A DNA stretch of 64,000 bases from Pseudomonadota bacterium (GTDB lineage: Bacteria > Pseudomonadota > Gammaproteobacteria > Xanthomonadales > SZUA-38). Of the stretch, positions 28,127 through 37,183 are shown piece by piece. Below the pieces are notes generated by a model, which did not search any database, was not told the origin of the DNA, and saw only the letters and a program-made list of their open reading frames with translations. The stretch spans positions 1 to 64,000 of the forward strand of contig JBCCCR010000018.1 in NCBI GenBank assembly GCA_039033415.1, read 5' to 3'. A program made the position numbers and the translations under genes. Position 1 is the first letter of the stretch. The number at the start of each line of letters is the position of its first letter.

Positions 28127-28535
28127 GCGACCGCCAATCGCGGGCACATTTGTCGAGCACGCCGTTCACGAACACGGGTGTCTGGTCGCTGCCGAACTGC
28201 TGCGCGAGGTCGACGGCCTCATTGATGACAACGCGGTAGGGCACCTCGATGCGCTGCAGCAGCTCGTGGCTGGCCAGCCTCAGAATGCTGAGCTCCATGG
28301 CATCAAGCTGATTCAGGGGACGGTCCAGGAATTCTGCCAGCCGCTGATCGATGTCCTCAGCATGGCTGATAGCGCCGGTGACCAGCGCACGGAATACGTC
28401 ACTATCAACCCTCGATAGATCCTGCTCTTCGGTAAACTGCTGGAGGATATCGGCCGCGGGCGCTGGATTGATCGCCCACTGATAGAGCGCCTGCAGCGCA
28501 CGGCGCCGAGCGCGAGTCACCTCAGAATAACCCAC
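28107..28535 (-). CDS. nusB: Transcription antitermination factor NusB
   Basis: Binds boxA of rRNA leader transcripts with NusE (S10). It has 142 residues and is all-helical, with the typical RRRALQALYQW start, VNQLDAMELSILRLASHELL-like centre (here LNQLDAMELSILRLASHELL) and INEAVDLAQQF. The start is a GTG at 28535 overlapping the ribH stop (TAGTG). The ribH-nusB-thiL-pgpA order is the common gammaproteobacterial one. Confidence 0.97.
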   Translation of the reverse strand: MGYSEVTRARRRALQALYQWAINPAPAADILQQFTEEQDLSRVDSDVFRALVTGAISHAEDIDQRLAEFLDRPLNQLDAMELSILRLASHELLQRIEVPYRVVINEAVDLAQQFGSDQTPVFVNGVLDKCARDWRSHEYGVA

Positions 28536-29056
28536 TATTGTGCTTCCAGGCCGGCCAGCAGGGCCGCCAGTTCGAGCGCGGAAGCTGCCGCCTCGCGGCC
28601 TTTGTTGTGGCTGTCGTCGGCGCTGCGCGCCTTGGCCTGCGCCAGGGTGTCGGCGGTCAGCACCCCGAGCGTTACCGGTACCGGCTGGCTTCGCGCCAGC
28701 GCCGCAACGCCGTCAGCGCAGCAGCCGCAGACGTAGTCGAAATGCGGCGTTTCTCCTCGCACAACACAACCGAGCGTCACCACGGCGATGAGGTCCGGCA
28801 TCTTGCTCAGCACCTGCGCCACGGTCTGCGGGATCTCAAACGCGCCCGGCACGCGCAGCAGATGAATCGACTCCGCCGGTACCCCGGCCTTCAGAATCTC
28901 GTCCACCGCCCCGCCGATCAGGTTTTCGACGATCTGTGCGTGGTACCGGCTGGCAACCACAGCCACTGAACCGGAGGGCAGCGGTGCGGCGTTGAGCTCG
29001 CTAACCGCTTTGGTCTGGGGGTGAACGGTGACCGCAACCGGGGTATCAGTCTTCAT
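28535..29056 (-). CDS. ribH: 6,7-dimethyl-8-ribityllumazine synthase
   Basis: Condenses the ribityl pyrimidine with dihydroxybutanone phosphate, the penultimate riboflavin step. It has 173 residues, with PGAFEIPQ, GCVVRGETPHFDYV (active-site His) and the C-terminal NKGREAA motif. The N-terminal extension of about 25 residues is longer than in E. coli. It overlaps the ribBX stop by four bases. Confidence 0.97.
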   Translation of the reverse strand: MKTDTPVAVTVHPQTKAVSELNAAPLPSGSVAVVASRYHAQIVENLIGGAVDEILKAGVPAESIHLLRVPGAFEIPQTVAQVLSKMPDLIAVVTLGCVVRGETPHFDYVCGCCADGVAALARSQPVPVTLGVLTADTLAQAKARSADDSHNKGREAAASALELAALLAGLEAQ

Positions 29057-30159
29057 AGGCGCTCCCGCGGCTCGACGTACTCGAGCACTTCAAGGCCAAA
29101 ACCCGCCAGCCCGTGAAAGCGTTTAGGCGCGCTCAGGACGCGCATCTTGCCCACGCCGAGCGCCACCAGGATTTGAGCACCAATGCCGTAATAGCGCAGC
29201 TCGTCGCTGTTGCCTTCGCCGTCATCCACCGGCGCGGCGGTCGCCGGATCAACCCGCTCGAGAATCTGGTCCGGCGTCTCGTCATCGCCCAGCACCACCA
29301 GGACGCCGGCTTCCGCCGCCGCCAGCTCCCCCAGCGCAACGCGCACCGGCAGACCCAGCTCCGGTTCGTCCACGCCCAGCACGTCACCCAGCGTGTTGCG
29401 CACGTGGACCCGAACCAGCGTGGCGCGCGCCGCCGTCGGCTCACCTTTGACCAACGCCAGGTGAATACGCTGTTTGATCCGGTCGCGAAAGGCGACCAGC
29501 CTCAGCTCCCCGACCACGGTGTTGACCACCCGTTCGCCCACCTGGTGCACACTCTCTTCGGTCTGCATCCGGTACTGAATCAGGTCTGCGATGGTGCCGA
29601 TTTTCAGGCCTTCAGCGCGGGCGAACGCTTCCAGCTCCGGACGCCGCGCCATAGAGCCATCCTCGGACAGCAGCTCTACCAGCACCCCGGCGGGCTCAAG
29701 CCCGGCCAGCAGCGCCAGGTCGACGGCCGCCTCGGTATGGCCGGCTCGCGTCAGCACGCCGCCGGGCTGGGCCATCAGCGGAAACACGTGCCCCGGCTGG
29801 GTCAGGTGCTCAGCCTGCGCATCCGGGCGGACGGCGGTTCGAATCGTATGGGCGCGATCATAAGCCGAGATCCCGGTTGTGACCCCCTCGGCGGCCTCCA
29901 CCGAGACGGTGAAGTTTGTGGAGTAGCGCGCCTGGTTAGCGTTGACCATCAGCGGAAGGCGCAGCTGCCCACAGCGTTCCCGGGTGAGTGAGAGACAGAT
30001 GAGACCACGGGCTTTCGCGGCCATGTAGTTGATGTCCTCAGGCCGCACCATCGACGCGGCCATAATCAGATCACCCTCGTTTTCCCGATCCTCGTCGTCG
30101 ACAACCACCACCATGCGGCCCTGGCGGATTTCGTCCAACAGCTCTGGAATCGTGTTCAT
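29053..30159 (-). CDS. ribBX: 3,4-dihydroxy-2-butanone 4-phosphate synthase fused to a degenerate GTP cyclohydrolase II domain (RibBX type)
   Basis: The N-terminal half (about residues 1-205) is a complete DHBP synthase, which makes the four-carbon unit of riboflavin: DDEDRENEGDLIMAA holds the acidic metal-binding residues and GHTEAAVDLA the catalytic His. The C-terminal half (about 205-368) aligns by position with GTP cyclohydrolase II but contains no cysteine at all, so the CX10CXC zinc site is lost, and the catalytic QEGRG-like motif is absent. This is the RibBX variant known in Proteobacteria, where only the RibB activity remains. A separate ribA is then needed elsewhere. Confidence 0.9.
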   Translation of the reverse strand: MNTIPELLDEIRQGRMVVVVDDEDRENEGDLIMAASMVRPEDINYMAAKARGLICLSLTRERCGQLRLPLMVNANQARYSTNFTVSVEAAEGVTTGISAYDRAHTIRTAVRPDAQAEHLTQPGHVFPLMAQPGGVLTRAGHTEAAVDLALLAGLEPAGVLVELLSEDGSMARRPELEAFARAEGLKIGTIADLIQYRMQTEESVHQVGERVVNTVVGELRLVAFRDRIKQRIHLALVKGEPTAARATLVRVHVRNTLGDVLGVDEPELGLPVRVALGELAAAEAGVLVVLGDDETPDQILERVDPATAAPVDDGEGNSDELRYYGIGAQILVALGVGKMRVLSAPKRFHGLAGFGLEVLEYVEPRERL

Positions 30160-30758
30160 GTGCTCGGTTCCGTCTCGCGCCAGCGAACCACGTAGCGCGC
30201 AAGGATATCAGCTTCCACATTGACCCGGTCACCCGCGGTGAGGGAACCGAGCGTGGTATGAGAAAGGGTGTGCGGAATGAGCGCCACGTCAAAATGCTGG
30301 TCGGTCACGCCATTCACCGTCAGGCTGACGCCGTCGACGGTAACCGACCCCTTCTCAGCCACCAGCCGCGACAAGGGCTGCGGAATTTCGAACCAAAAAC
30401 GCTCGGTGTCACCTTCGGCCAGCCGTTTGACCATCCGGCCGGTGGCGTCAACGTGGCCGGTCACGATGTGTCCACCCAGCCGATCGCTGGCGCGCAGCGC
30501 CGGCTCCAGGTTGACCGAGCTGCCGGGCTCCAGATCGCCGAGGACCGTCCGCTGGAGGGTCTCGGGCGACAGGTCGGCACTGAACTGGCCCGGCGCCAGC
30601 GACACCGCGGTCAGACAGGCGCCAGAGACACAGATACTGTCGCCCAGCTGGGCGTCGTCAAGGGAAAGCGCACCGGTATCGAAGGTCATCCGGGTCAAGT
30701 CCGGTCCGCTTTCCATGGTCAGCACACGGCCAACGGCCTGCACAATACCCGTAAACAT
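30156..30758 (-). CDS. ribE: Riboflavin synthase, alpha subunit
   Basis: Dismutates two 6,7-dimethyl-8-ribityllumazine molecules to riboflavin. It has 200 residues with two homologous lumazine-binding repeats, each starting MFTGI/GHIVTGHVD-like, with GDSICVSGACLTAV in the first and KGSVTVDGVSLTVNGV in the second. It is called ribC in E. coli. It overlaps ribD by one base (TGATG) and ribBX by four. Confidence 0.97.
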   Translation of the reverse strand: MFTGIVQAVGRVLTMESGPDLTRMTFDTGALSLDDAQLGDSICVSGACLTAVSLAPGQFSADLSPETLQRTVLGDLEPGSSVNLEPALRASDRLGGHIVTGHVDATGRMVKRLAEGDTERFWFEIPQPLSRLVAEKGSVTVDGVSLTVNGVTDQHFDVALIPHTLSHTTLGSLTAGDRVNVEADILARYVVRWRETEPST

Positions 30759-31858
30759 CAGTGGTTCGTTCCTTTTGTCGGCTCAAGCAGCAGTCGCAGG
30801 TCGCCGCCGACACTGCGGACCTGACTGAAGGACAAGGAGATACGATCTTCCATCGTTTGGAGTTCCGGCAACGCAAACAGGCCCATGGTCGATCGACCCA
30901 GCACTGTCGGCGCCAGGTAGGTCAACACCTGATCGACCAGCTCCGCCGCCAGCAGCGAACCGCTCAACACGGAGCCGGCCTCCACCTGAAGCTCGCCGAG
31001 GTCATGTTCCGCCAATCGGGTCAGCGCCGCGTGAAGGTCAACCCGGCCACCCGCCGCTGGCACCTCCAAGACCTCCAGCCCGGCCACGTCGTCCGCCCAG
31101 AACGGCCGCGGCTGGTTGTCGCACCCAACCCAGAAAACCCGCTGATTGCTGTTCAGCAGCCTGGCGGTCGGCGGCATGCGCCACTGGCTGTCCAGCACCA
31201 CCGCCGTACTCCGGCGCTCTAGCCCCGGCACCCGCGGATTGAGCGACGGATCGTCCGCCAGCACGGTGCCGATGCCGGTCATGACCGCATCGGCTCGCGC
31301 TCGCCAGCGATGGCCATCGGCCCGCGCCGCCTCACCGGTGATCCATTGGCTGAAGCCGTCCGCCATCGCCGTTGCGCCGTCGATCGAAGCGGCCAGCTTC
31401 ACGCGCACGAAGGGTCTTTTGCGCTCGATCCGTGACAAGAACCCGGGGTTGAGCGCTCTGGCTTCACTTTCCATTAGTCCGCACGACACCTCGACACCGG
31501 CATCGCGCAGCCGCTGTAACCCCTGACCGGCGACCCGCTCGTCGGGGTCCGTCATGGCCGCCACCACGCGCGTCACGCCCGCCTTGATCAGCGCGTCAGC
31601 GCAGGGCGGCGTTCGACCATGATGGGCACAGGGCTCTAGCGTTACGTACGCCGTGCAGCCCGAGGCTTTCGGACCAGCAACCTTCAGCGCCACCGCTTCG
31701 GCATGGCCTTCCCCGGCACGCGCGTGAAAGCCCTCACCAACGATGGTTGCACCATTCGCCAGCACACATCCCACGGCTGGATTGGGATGACAGGTCAGCC
31801 GACCGCGCCTGGCCAGAGTCAGGGCTCGGGCCATGTGCGTCGCATCGAGCTGGCTCAT
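30758..31858 (-). CDS. ribD: Bifunctional pyrimidine deaminase/reductase RibD
   Basis: Deaminates, then reduces, the pyrimidine intermediate of riboflavin synthesis. It has 366 residues. The N-terminal deaminase holds the zinc motif HAEAVAL with the [11 protein letters not shown] cysteines; the C-terminal reductase starts near [14 protein letters not shown]. The start overlaps nrdR (ATGA), so no FMN riboswitch can stand directly in front of it and I see none nearby. Confidence 0.97.
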   Translation of the reverse strand: MSQLDATHMARALTLARRGRLTCHPNPAVGCVLANGATIVGEGFHARAGEGHAEAVALKVAGPKASGCTAYVTLEPCAHHGRTPPCADALIKAGVTRVVAAMTDPDERVAGQGLQRLRDAGVEVSCGLMESEARALNPGFLSRIERKRPFVRVKLAASIDGATAMADGFSQWITGEAARADGHRWRARADAVMTGIGTVLADDPSLNPRVPGLERRSTAVVLDSQWRMPPTARLLNSNQRVFWVGCDNQPRPFWADDVAGLEVLEVPAAGGRVDLHAALTRLAEHDLGELQVEAGSVLSGSLLAAELVDQVLTYLAPTVLGRSTMGLFALPELQTMEDRISLSFSQVRSVGGDLRLLLEPTKGTNH

Positions 31859-32448
31859 GAACCGCGAGTTCCGGGCTCGTTGTCCGGCGTGCTGCCCGGT
31901 CCGGAGCGGGCGCCGTCGTTTCCGATCTCCTGGTCGTCAGGCCCTGTCGACCCGGCGCCGAGCAGGGACAGCTGCCGTGCATCCAGACCACCGGGCGCGG
32001 AGCGCTCCAGCTTTTCGATTTCCTCGCGAAACGCCTGCACGTCCTGAAAGCTTCGGTAGACCGAGGCAAAACGAACGAAGGCCACCTGATCGAGCTGGGA
32101 CAGCTCCTGCATCACATGTTCGCCGATCGCCCGCGTAGGCACCTCGTCGGCGTCCAGATTCCGGAGGGCGCGGAGGATGCGTGAGATCGCTTCCTCCACC
32201 TCGTCGGTTCGGACCGGTCGTTTTTGGAGGGCGCGCATCATGCCCGCGCGCAGCTTGTCGGGATCAAAAGCCTCACGACTCCCATCCCCTTTCACCACGT
32301 TGGGAAGCTTCAACTCCGGGGTTTCAAAGGTGTTAAAGCGCGCACCGCACTCCATACACTCCCGTCGCCGGCGCACGGAGAAACCTTCGCCCTTCAGCCG
32401 GGAGTCGATGACCCGGGTGTCGGTGGCCTGGCAAAACGGACAGTGCAC
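31855..32448 (-). CDS. nrdR: NrdR, transcriptional repressor of ribonucleotide reductase genes
   Basis: Zinc-ribbon plus ATP-cone repressor. It has 197 residues: the zinc ribbon with MHCPFC and CMECGARF (residues 1-40) and the ATP-cone domain (about 47-140). A tail of about 50 residues rich in Gly, Pro, Ser and Asp is extra compared with the roughly 150-residue family norm and is probably disordered. It is six bases after glyA and couples to ribD, the typical nrdR-ribD pairing. Confidence 0.97.
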   Translation of the reverse strand: MHCPFCQATDTRVIDSRLKGEGFSVRRRRECMECGARFNTFETPELKLPNVVKGDGSREAFDPDKLRAGMMRALQKRPVRTDEVEEAISRILRALRNLDADEVPTRAIGEHVMQELSQLDQVAFVRFASVYRSFQDVQAFREEIEKLERSAPGGLDARQLSLLGAGSTGPDDQEIGNDGARSGPGSTPDNEPGTRGS

Positions 32449-32454
32449 TGTGGC

Positions 32455-33732
32455 TCAGGCAGCCGCGCTCTTGGCCACCGGGCGGTAGACGGGCAGCCGC
32501 CGACACTGCGCGGTCACCGCATCGCGGACCCGCGCCAGCACGGCTTCATCGTTTGGCGCGTCGAGCACGTCACAAATCAGGTGGCCAAGCTGCCGGGTGT
32601 CTTCCTCGAGGTAACCCCGCGTGGTGATCGCTGGCGTGCCCAGCCGCAGCCCGCTGGTGACAAACGGTGACCGCGGGTCGTTGGGTACCGCGTTTTTGTT
32701 GACAGTGATGTGCGCCTCACCGAGCCTTGCCTCCGCGTCTTTGCCGGTCAGCTCGCGCGCGCCGAGATCCAGCAGAAAAAGGTGGTTTTCGGTGCCGCCG
32801 GAAATCACGTTGTAGCCGCGTTCCATCATGACGCCCGCGAGCGCTTTCGCGTTCTTAATCACCTGCTCCTGATAGCCGACAAATTCCGGCTCCAGCGCCT
32901 CCTTGAAGGCCACCGCTTTGGCCGCGATCACGTGCATGAGCGGCCCACCCTGCGTGCCGGGAAACACCAGCGAATTGAGCTTTTTCTCGATCGCCTCATT
33001 GCCGCGGGCCAGAATGAGGCCACCGCGCGGTCCGCGCAGCGTCTTGTGTGTCGTGGTCGTGACGACGTCAGCGTAGGGAACCGGTGAGGGATAGACCCCC
33101 GCGGCAACCAGGCCGGCGATGTGCGCCATGTCGACCACCAGCAGCGCGCCGACGCTGTCGGCGATCTCGCGCATCCGCGCCCAGTCCGCGACCTGGGAAT
33201 AGGCGGAAAAGCCGCCGATGATCATCTTGGGCTGATGTTCAGCAGCCAGCGACGCCATGGCTTCGTAGTCGATCAGGCCGGTCTCTTCGTCGAGCCCGTA
33301 CTGAACGGCGTTGAAGAGCTTGCCGGAGAAGTTGACCTTGGCGCCGTGGGTCAGGTGCCCGCCGTGAGCCAGACTCATGCCCAGAATCGTGTCGCCGGGG
33401 TTGATCAGCGCCAGAAAAACTGCGGCATTGGCCTGGGAGCCCGAATGGGGCTGCACGTTGGCGTAGTCCGCCCCGAACAGTGCTTTTGCGCGTTCGATTG
33501 CCAGCTTTTCTGCGACGTCCACGTGCTCGCAGCCGCCGTAATAGCGGCGCCCGGGATAACCCTCAGCATATTTGTTGGTCAGCACCGAACCCTGGGCTTC
33601 CAGTACTCGGGGGCTGGCGTAGTTCTCGGACGCAATCAGCTCCACGTGATCTTCCTGTCGCTGCTGCTCGGCACCGAGGCAGCGAGCCAGCTCTTCGTCA
33701 TAGCCGGCGATGGTCATTCCCTGGTCAAACAT
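32455..33732 (-). CDS. glyA: Serine hydroxymethyltransferase
   Basis: PLP enzyme interconverting serine and glycine with transfer of a one-carbon unit to tetrahydrofolate. It has 425 residues. The PLP lysine lies in [14 protein letters not shown], and [19 protein letters not shown] and [15 protein letters not shown] are typical. It begins the glyA-nrdR-rib-nusB-thiL-pgpA run. In the 78-base gap before it a TACAAT -10-like hexamer is present on the minus strand but without a good -35. Confidence 0.98.
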   Translation of the reverse strand: MFDQGMTIAGYDEELARCLGAEQQRQEDHVELIASENYASPRVLEAQGSVLTNKYAEGYPGRRYYGGCEHVDVAEKLAIERAKALFGADYANVQPHSGSQANAAVFLALINPGDTILGMSLAHGGHLTHGAKVNFSGKLFNAVQYGLDEETGLIDYEAMASLAAEHQPKMIIGGFSAYSQVADWARMREIADSVGALLVVDMAHIAGLVAAGVYPSPVPYADVVTTTTHKTLRGPRGGLILARGNEAIEKKLNSLVFPGTQGGPLMHVIAAKAVAFKEALEPEFVGYQEQVIKNAKALAGVMMERGYNVISGGTENHLFLLDLGARELTGKDAEARLGEAHITVNKNAVPNDPRSPFVTSGLRLGTPAITTRGYLEEDTRQLGHLICDVLDAPNDEAVLARVRDAVTAQCRRLPVYRPVAKSAAA

Positions 33733-33810
33733 GTGATGTCTCTCGTGTTGGGCTCAAGTCAGGCCTGCCCCGCGGTGGCGGCAAAGCGCCTTATTGTAAC
33801 GCGCCCGGGC

Positions 33811-35430
33811 TTAAGCGGGTGTTTGCTGCTGCTCATACTCGCTGTAGTTGCCTTCAAAGAAATCCACCTTGCCGTCACCCTCAAACGCCAGGATGTGCGT
33901 CGCTATCCGGTCCAGGAACCAGCGGTCGTGCGAGATGACCAGCGCGCAGCCCGGAAACGCCAGCAGCGCCTCCTCCAGAGCACGAAGTGTTTCCACGTCC
34001 AGATCGTTGGTGGGCTCGTCGAGCAGCAGCGTGTTGCCGCCGCTGCGCAGCAGCTTGGCCAGGTGCAGACGATTGCGCTCGCCGCCCGACAGCACTTTCA
34101 CCAGCTTTTGCTGATCGGCACCTTTGAAGTTAAAGCGGCCGGCGTAGGCCCGCGAAGGCGTCTCGTAGCGTCCAACCTGGATGAGATCCTGGCCGTCTGA
34201 GATTTCCTGCCAAACGCTGTTTTCCCCGTTCAGGGAATCCCGGCTTTGATCGACATAGGCCAGCTTGACGGTGGCGCCGATATCGATAGTCCCGCTGTCG
34301 GGCTGCTCCTGACCCGCCAGCATCCGGAACAGCGTCGACTTACCGGCGCCGTTGGGACCAATGATGCCGACGATGGCCCCGCGGGGGACCTTGAAGCTCA
34401 GATCCTTGATCAGCGCCCGATCACCAAACCCCTTGCTGACGGAGGCCAGCTCGATGACCTGGTCACCCAGGCGATCGCCCGGCGGGATGTAGATCTCGCG
34501 GGTCTCATTGCGGGTTTGAAACTCCTGTGAGCAGAGTTCTTCATAGCGCGCGAGGCGCGCCTTGCTTTTCGCCCGCCGGCCTTTCGGGTTGCTTCGGACC
34601 CACTCCAGCTCAGCCTTGATCGCCCGCTCGCGGGCCTTTTGACCGCTTTCCTCCTGCGCCAGGCGGGTTTCCTTTTGTTCGAGCCATGAGGAGTAGTTGC
34701 CTTTCCACGGAATACCTCGACCGCGGTCGAGCTCGAGGATCCACTCGGCAACGTTGTCCAGGAAGTAGCGATCGTGGGTAATCGCCACCACCGTGCCGTT
34801 GAACTCAGCCAGAAACCGCTCCAGCCAGCTGACCGAGTCGGCATCCAGATGGTTAGTGGGCTCGTCGAGCAGCAGCATGTCGGGGCTGGACAGGAGCAGA
34901 CGACAAAGCGCCACCCGCCGGCGCTCGCCGCCGGACAGCACCGAAACGTCGACGTCCCACGGCGGCAGGTGGAGCGCCTGCGCGGCCATCTCCAGCCGGC
35001 GGTCCAGCTCCCAGCCGTCAGCCGCCTCGATGGCGTCCTGCAGCGTGGCCTGTCTGGCCAGCAGATCGTTCATCGCGTCGTCGTCCATCGGCTCGGCGAA
35101 CTGCTCGCTGACCTCATCAAATTCGGTCAACAGCGCTTTGATATCGGCGACGCCCTGCTCGACGTTGCCGCGAACGCTCAGGCTGTCGTCAAGTGCCGGC
35201 TCCTGCTCCAGGTAGCCCACCCGGATATCCGGCTGGGGCCGGGCCTCACCCTCAAACTCCTGGTCGACGCCAGCCATGATGCGCAGCACGGTGGATTTCC
35301 CTGCACCGTTCAGGCCCAGGACGCCGATTTTGGCGCCCGGGAAAAACGACAGCGAGATGTCTTCGATAATTTTTCGCTTCGGCGGAACCGTCTTGCTGAC
35401 GCCGATCATGGTGTAGATGTACTGAGCCAT
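33811..35430 (-). CDS. ettA: EttA, energy-dependent translational throttle ABC-F protein
   Basis: Soluble ABC-F ATPase that binds the ribosomal E site and gates entry into elongation according to ATP/ADP. It has 539 residues with no membrane part: two ATPase domains with Walker [10 protein letters not shown] and GPNGAGKST, signatures [11 protein letters not shown] and [11 protein letters not shown], and the linker between them. It overlaps the upstream epimerase-like gene (TGATG), so it is co-translated with a glycan-locus gene, an odd partner for a translation factor. Confidence 0.96.
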   Translation of the reverse strand: MAQYIYTMIGVSKTVPPKRKIIEDISLSFFPGAKIGVLGLNGAGKSTVLRIMAGVDQEFEGEARPQPDIRVGYLEQEPALDDSLSVRGNVEQGVADIKALLTEFDEVSEQFAEPMDDDAMNDLLARQATLQDAIEAADGWELDRRLEMAAQALHLPPWDVDVSVLSGGERRRVALCRLLLSSPDMLLLDEPTNHLDADSVSWLERFLAEFNGTVVAITHDRYFLDNVAEWILELDRGRGIPWKGNYSSWLEQKETRLAQEESGQKARERAIKAELEWVRSNPKGRRAKSKARLARYEELCSQEFQTRNETREIYIPPGDRLGDQVIELASVSKGFGDRALIKDLSFKVPRGAIVGIIGPNGAGKSTLFRMLAGQEQPDSGTIDIGATVKLAYVDQSRDSLNGENSVWQEISDGQDLIQVGRYETPSRAYAGRFNFKGADQQKLVKVLSGGERNRLHLAKLLRSGGNTLLLDEPTNDLDVETLRALEEALLAFPGCALVISHDRWFLDRIATHILAFEGDGKVDFFEGNYSEYEQQQTPA

Positions 35431-36320
35431 CAGTGTCCTTTTCGCTCATTCAGCGGCAGCCAGGTGGCCGGCTGCGGCCGGAAGGGCCGGGGTTGATAGT
35501 GAAACGCCCGCTGGGCGGGTGATGCGTCGTATACCAGATCTTGGTTCATGCGGTCCAACATGGCCGGATTCAAGTCCCGCCAGCGTGCGCTGCGCCGAAG
35601 CAGGGGCAGCGCTGCCCGGGCGGCGAGCAGGGGCAGCGGCAAGAACCTGGGCTGAAGCTCCAGCGATTCAAATACCCGCTTCACCATCGATCGGTAGCTC
35701 AGCGTCGATCCGCCCGGGAGGTTGAAGCTGCCCGACAGCGGCTCGGGGCGCTCGAGCAGCGCCTGCGCAGCCGCGGCGAGGTCCGCCGCGTGCACCGGCT
35801 GACGGAGCCCGGTGCCCTCACCCAGCAGCGGCATGAGCCGCCAGCGCTTCACAAACCCAGCCAGGCGAGTAAGGTTTTTATCGATCCCGGCGCCGTAGAT
35901 CAGCGTCGGCCGAAGGACGGCCAGCGAGGCGCCTTCCTCGGCGGTGCAGCGTTGCAGGACCGATTCTCCGTCAGCCAGCAGCTCCGCCATCGCCCGCTCA
36001 GCGGCGTCCGCGCTCGCCTGCTTGGCCATCCGGCTGGTCGAAGAAAATGCCACAACGCGCGTAATGCCGGCCAGCACGCGCCACCGCTCTTCGAACTGCG
36101 TGAGCGGCGCCAGGTAAATCAGCGCGTCGTATCCAACCGATCGATCCGCCGCAAGCGTCCCGCCAGCAGTCGACCAGCTCAGCTCGGGATGGGGGGCGAT
36201 CCAGGGCGGTGCGGATCGCCTGGATTGAACGCCCACCTGATGTCCGGCAGCCAGCAGTTTCGGAATCAGGAACGCGGCGATCTGATTGCCGCCGCCGACC
36301 ACCACGACACGGCTCGCCAT
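35430..36320 (-). CDS. NAD-dependent epimerase/dehydratase-like protein
   Basis: A 296-residue short-chain dehydrogenase of the extended (nucleoside-sugar epimerase) type. The N-terminal Rossmann motif is [19 protein letters not shown]. The catalytic Tyr-x3-Lys is not evident: [16 protein letters not shown] carries the typical YG after the strand, but Ser/Tyr/Lys cannot be placed with confidence. The ATG at 36320 overlaps the upstream glycosyltransferase stop; a longer frame starts inside that gene. The closest idea is an NAD(P)-binding protein of the UDP-sugar epimerase family; substrate unknown. Confidence 0.75.
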   Translation of the reverse strand: MASRVVVVGGGNQIAAFLIPKLLAAGHQVGVQSRRSAPPWIAPHPELSWSTAGGTLAADRSVGYDALIYLAPLTQFEERWRVLAGITRVVAFSSTSRMAKQASADAAERAMAELLADGESVLQRCTAEEGASLAVLRPTLIYGAGIDKNLTRLAGFVKRWRLMPLLGEGTGLRQPVHAADLAAAAQALLERPEPLSGSFNLPGGSTLSYRSMVKRVFESLELQPRFLPLPLLAARAALPLLRRSARWRDLNPAMLDRMNQDLVYDASPAQRAFHYQPRPFRPQPATWLPLNERKGH

Positions 36321-37183
36321 CAGCCGCGGCGACCCGCAAGCCACCACCCGGGGCTACGAATCACAAAATGCGTCCAGATCAGCGCTGACCAGCAGGCGGC
36401 GGCCAGCGGTCCCAGCTCCGCCGAGTAGTAGCGACACAGGGATGCATGTTTGTGCGCCTGAGCCCGGAGCGGAGCGGCACGATGACTGACTCCCTGGGCA
36501 TGGACCGCGCAGGCGTCAGGACACAGCCGCAGCCCCCACCCTGCCCCGGCTGCGCGCCGCATCAGGTCGAGATCCTCGCAGTGAAGAAAGTACGCCTCGT
36601 CATACCCTCCCAGCGACCGGAAGCAGCCCGCCGAAAGCATCAGCAGCGCGCCGGACAGGGCCTCGGCGGGCTGCGTGCCCGTCCCACGCGACGCCGCCGC
36701 ACGCGGCCGTCCACCGCCATGCAGCAGGCTGCCAAGCGTATTGCTGACGGTGAGGAGCCTCCGCAGCGTTGCCTTTTGGACGCTTCCGTCTTCGTTCATG
36801 ACCCAAGCGCCGGCCATGCCGACGGCAGGCCCTTCCTCGAAAGCCTTCGCCATCTGTTCCAGGCAGTCGGGTTCCACCACACAGTCGGGATTCACGAAGA
36901 CCAGCAGGTCGTTATCCGCGAGCCCGACCGCCGCCTGATTGCAGGCTCGGCCAAAGCCGAGATTTTTGGGGTTGCGTATGACCTCAACCGGCCGTTCCGC
37001 CAGCGGCTCGAGGCTACCGTCGGTGGAGCCGTTGTCGACTACCCGGACCTCAGGCTTCACCGTCGAGGCGAGCAGCGCGTCGACGCAGCGCGTGAGCCAG
37101 GCGCCCGCCTCGTAGTTCACGATCACGGCGCACAGGCGCCGGTCGCTTAGAGCGCGACCAGCGATTCCCGTTGGCCCGTGCAT
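36320..37183 (-). CDS. Family 2 glycosyltransferase (rhamnosyltransferase-like)
   Basis: GT-A fold glycosyltransferase of about 287 residues. VVDNGSTDGS and LGFGRACNQA are the nucleotide-binding blocks, FVNPDCVVEPDCL the DxD-like metal region, and GYDEAYFLHCEDLDLMRRA the acceptor/base region (ED). It resembles the WbbL/rhamnosyltransferase group. The upstream reading (to 37342) is in a different frame through the previous gene; I chose the ATG at 37183, though the domain itself starts about 17 residues later. Confidence 0.82.
   Translation of the reverse strand: MHGPTGIAGRALSDRRLCAVIVNYEAGAWLTRCVDALLASTVKPEVRVVDNGSTDGSLEPLAERPVEVIRNPKNLGFGRACNQAAVGLADNDLLVFVNPDCVVEPDCLEQMAKAFEEGPAVGMAGAWVMNEDGSVQKATLRRLLTVSNTLGSLLHGGGRPRAAASRGTGTQPAEALSGALLMLSAGCFRSLGGYDEAYFLHCEDLDLMRRAAGAGWGLRLCPDACAVHAQGVSHRAAPLRAQAHKHASLCRYYSAELGPLAAACWSALIWTHFVIRSPGWWLAGRRG

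Noticed and set aside
31850-31870. FMN riboswitch in front of ribD
   Set aside because: ribD overlaps nrdR and no RFN element pattern is visible; none was seen before glyA either.
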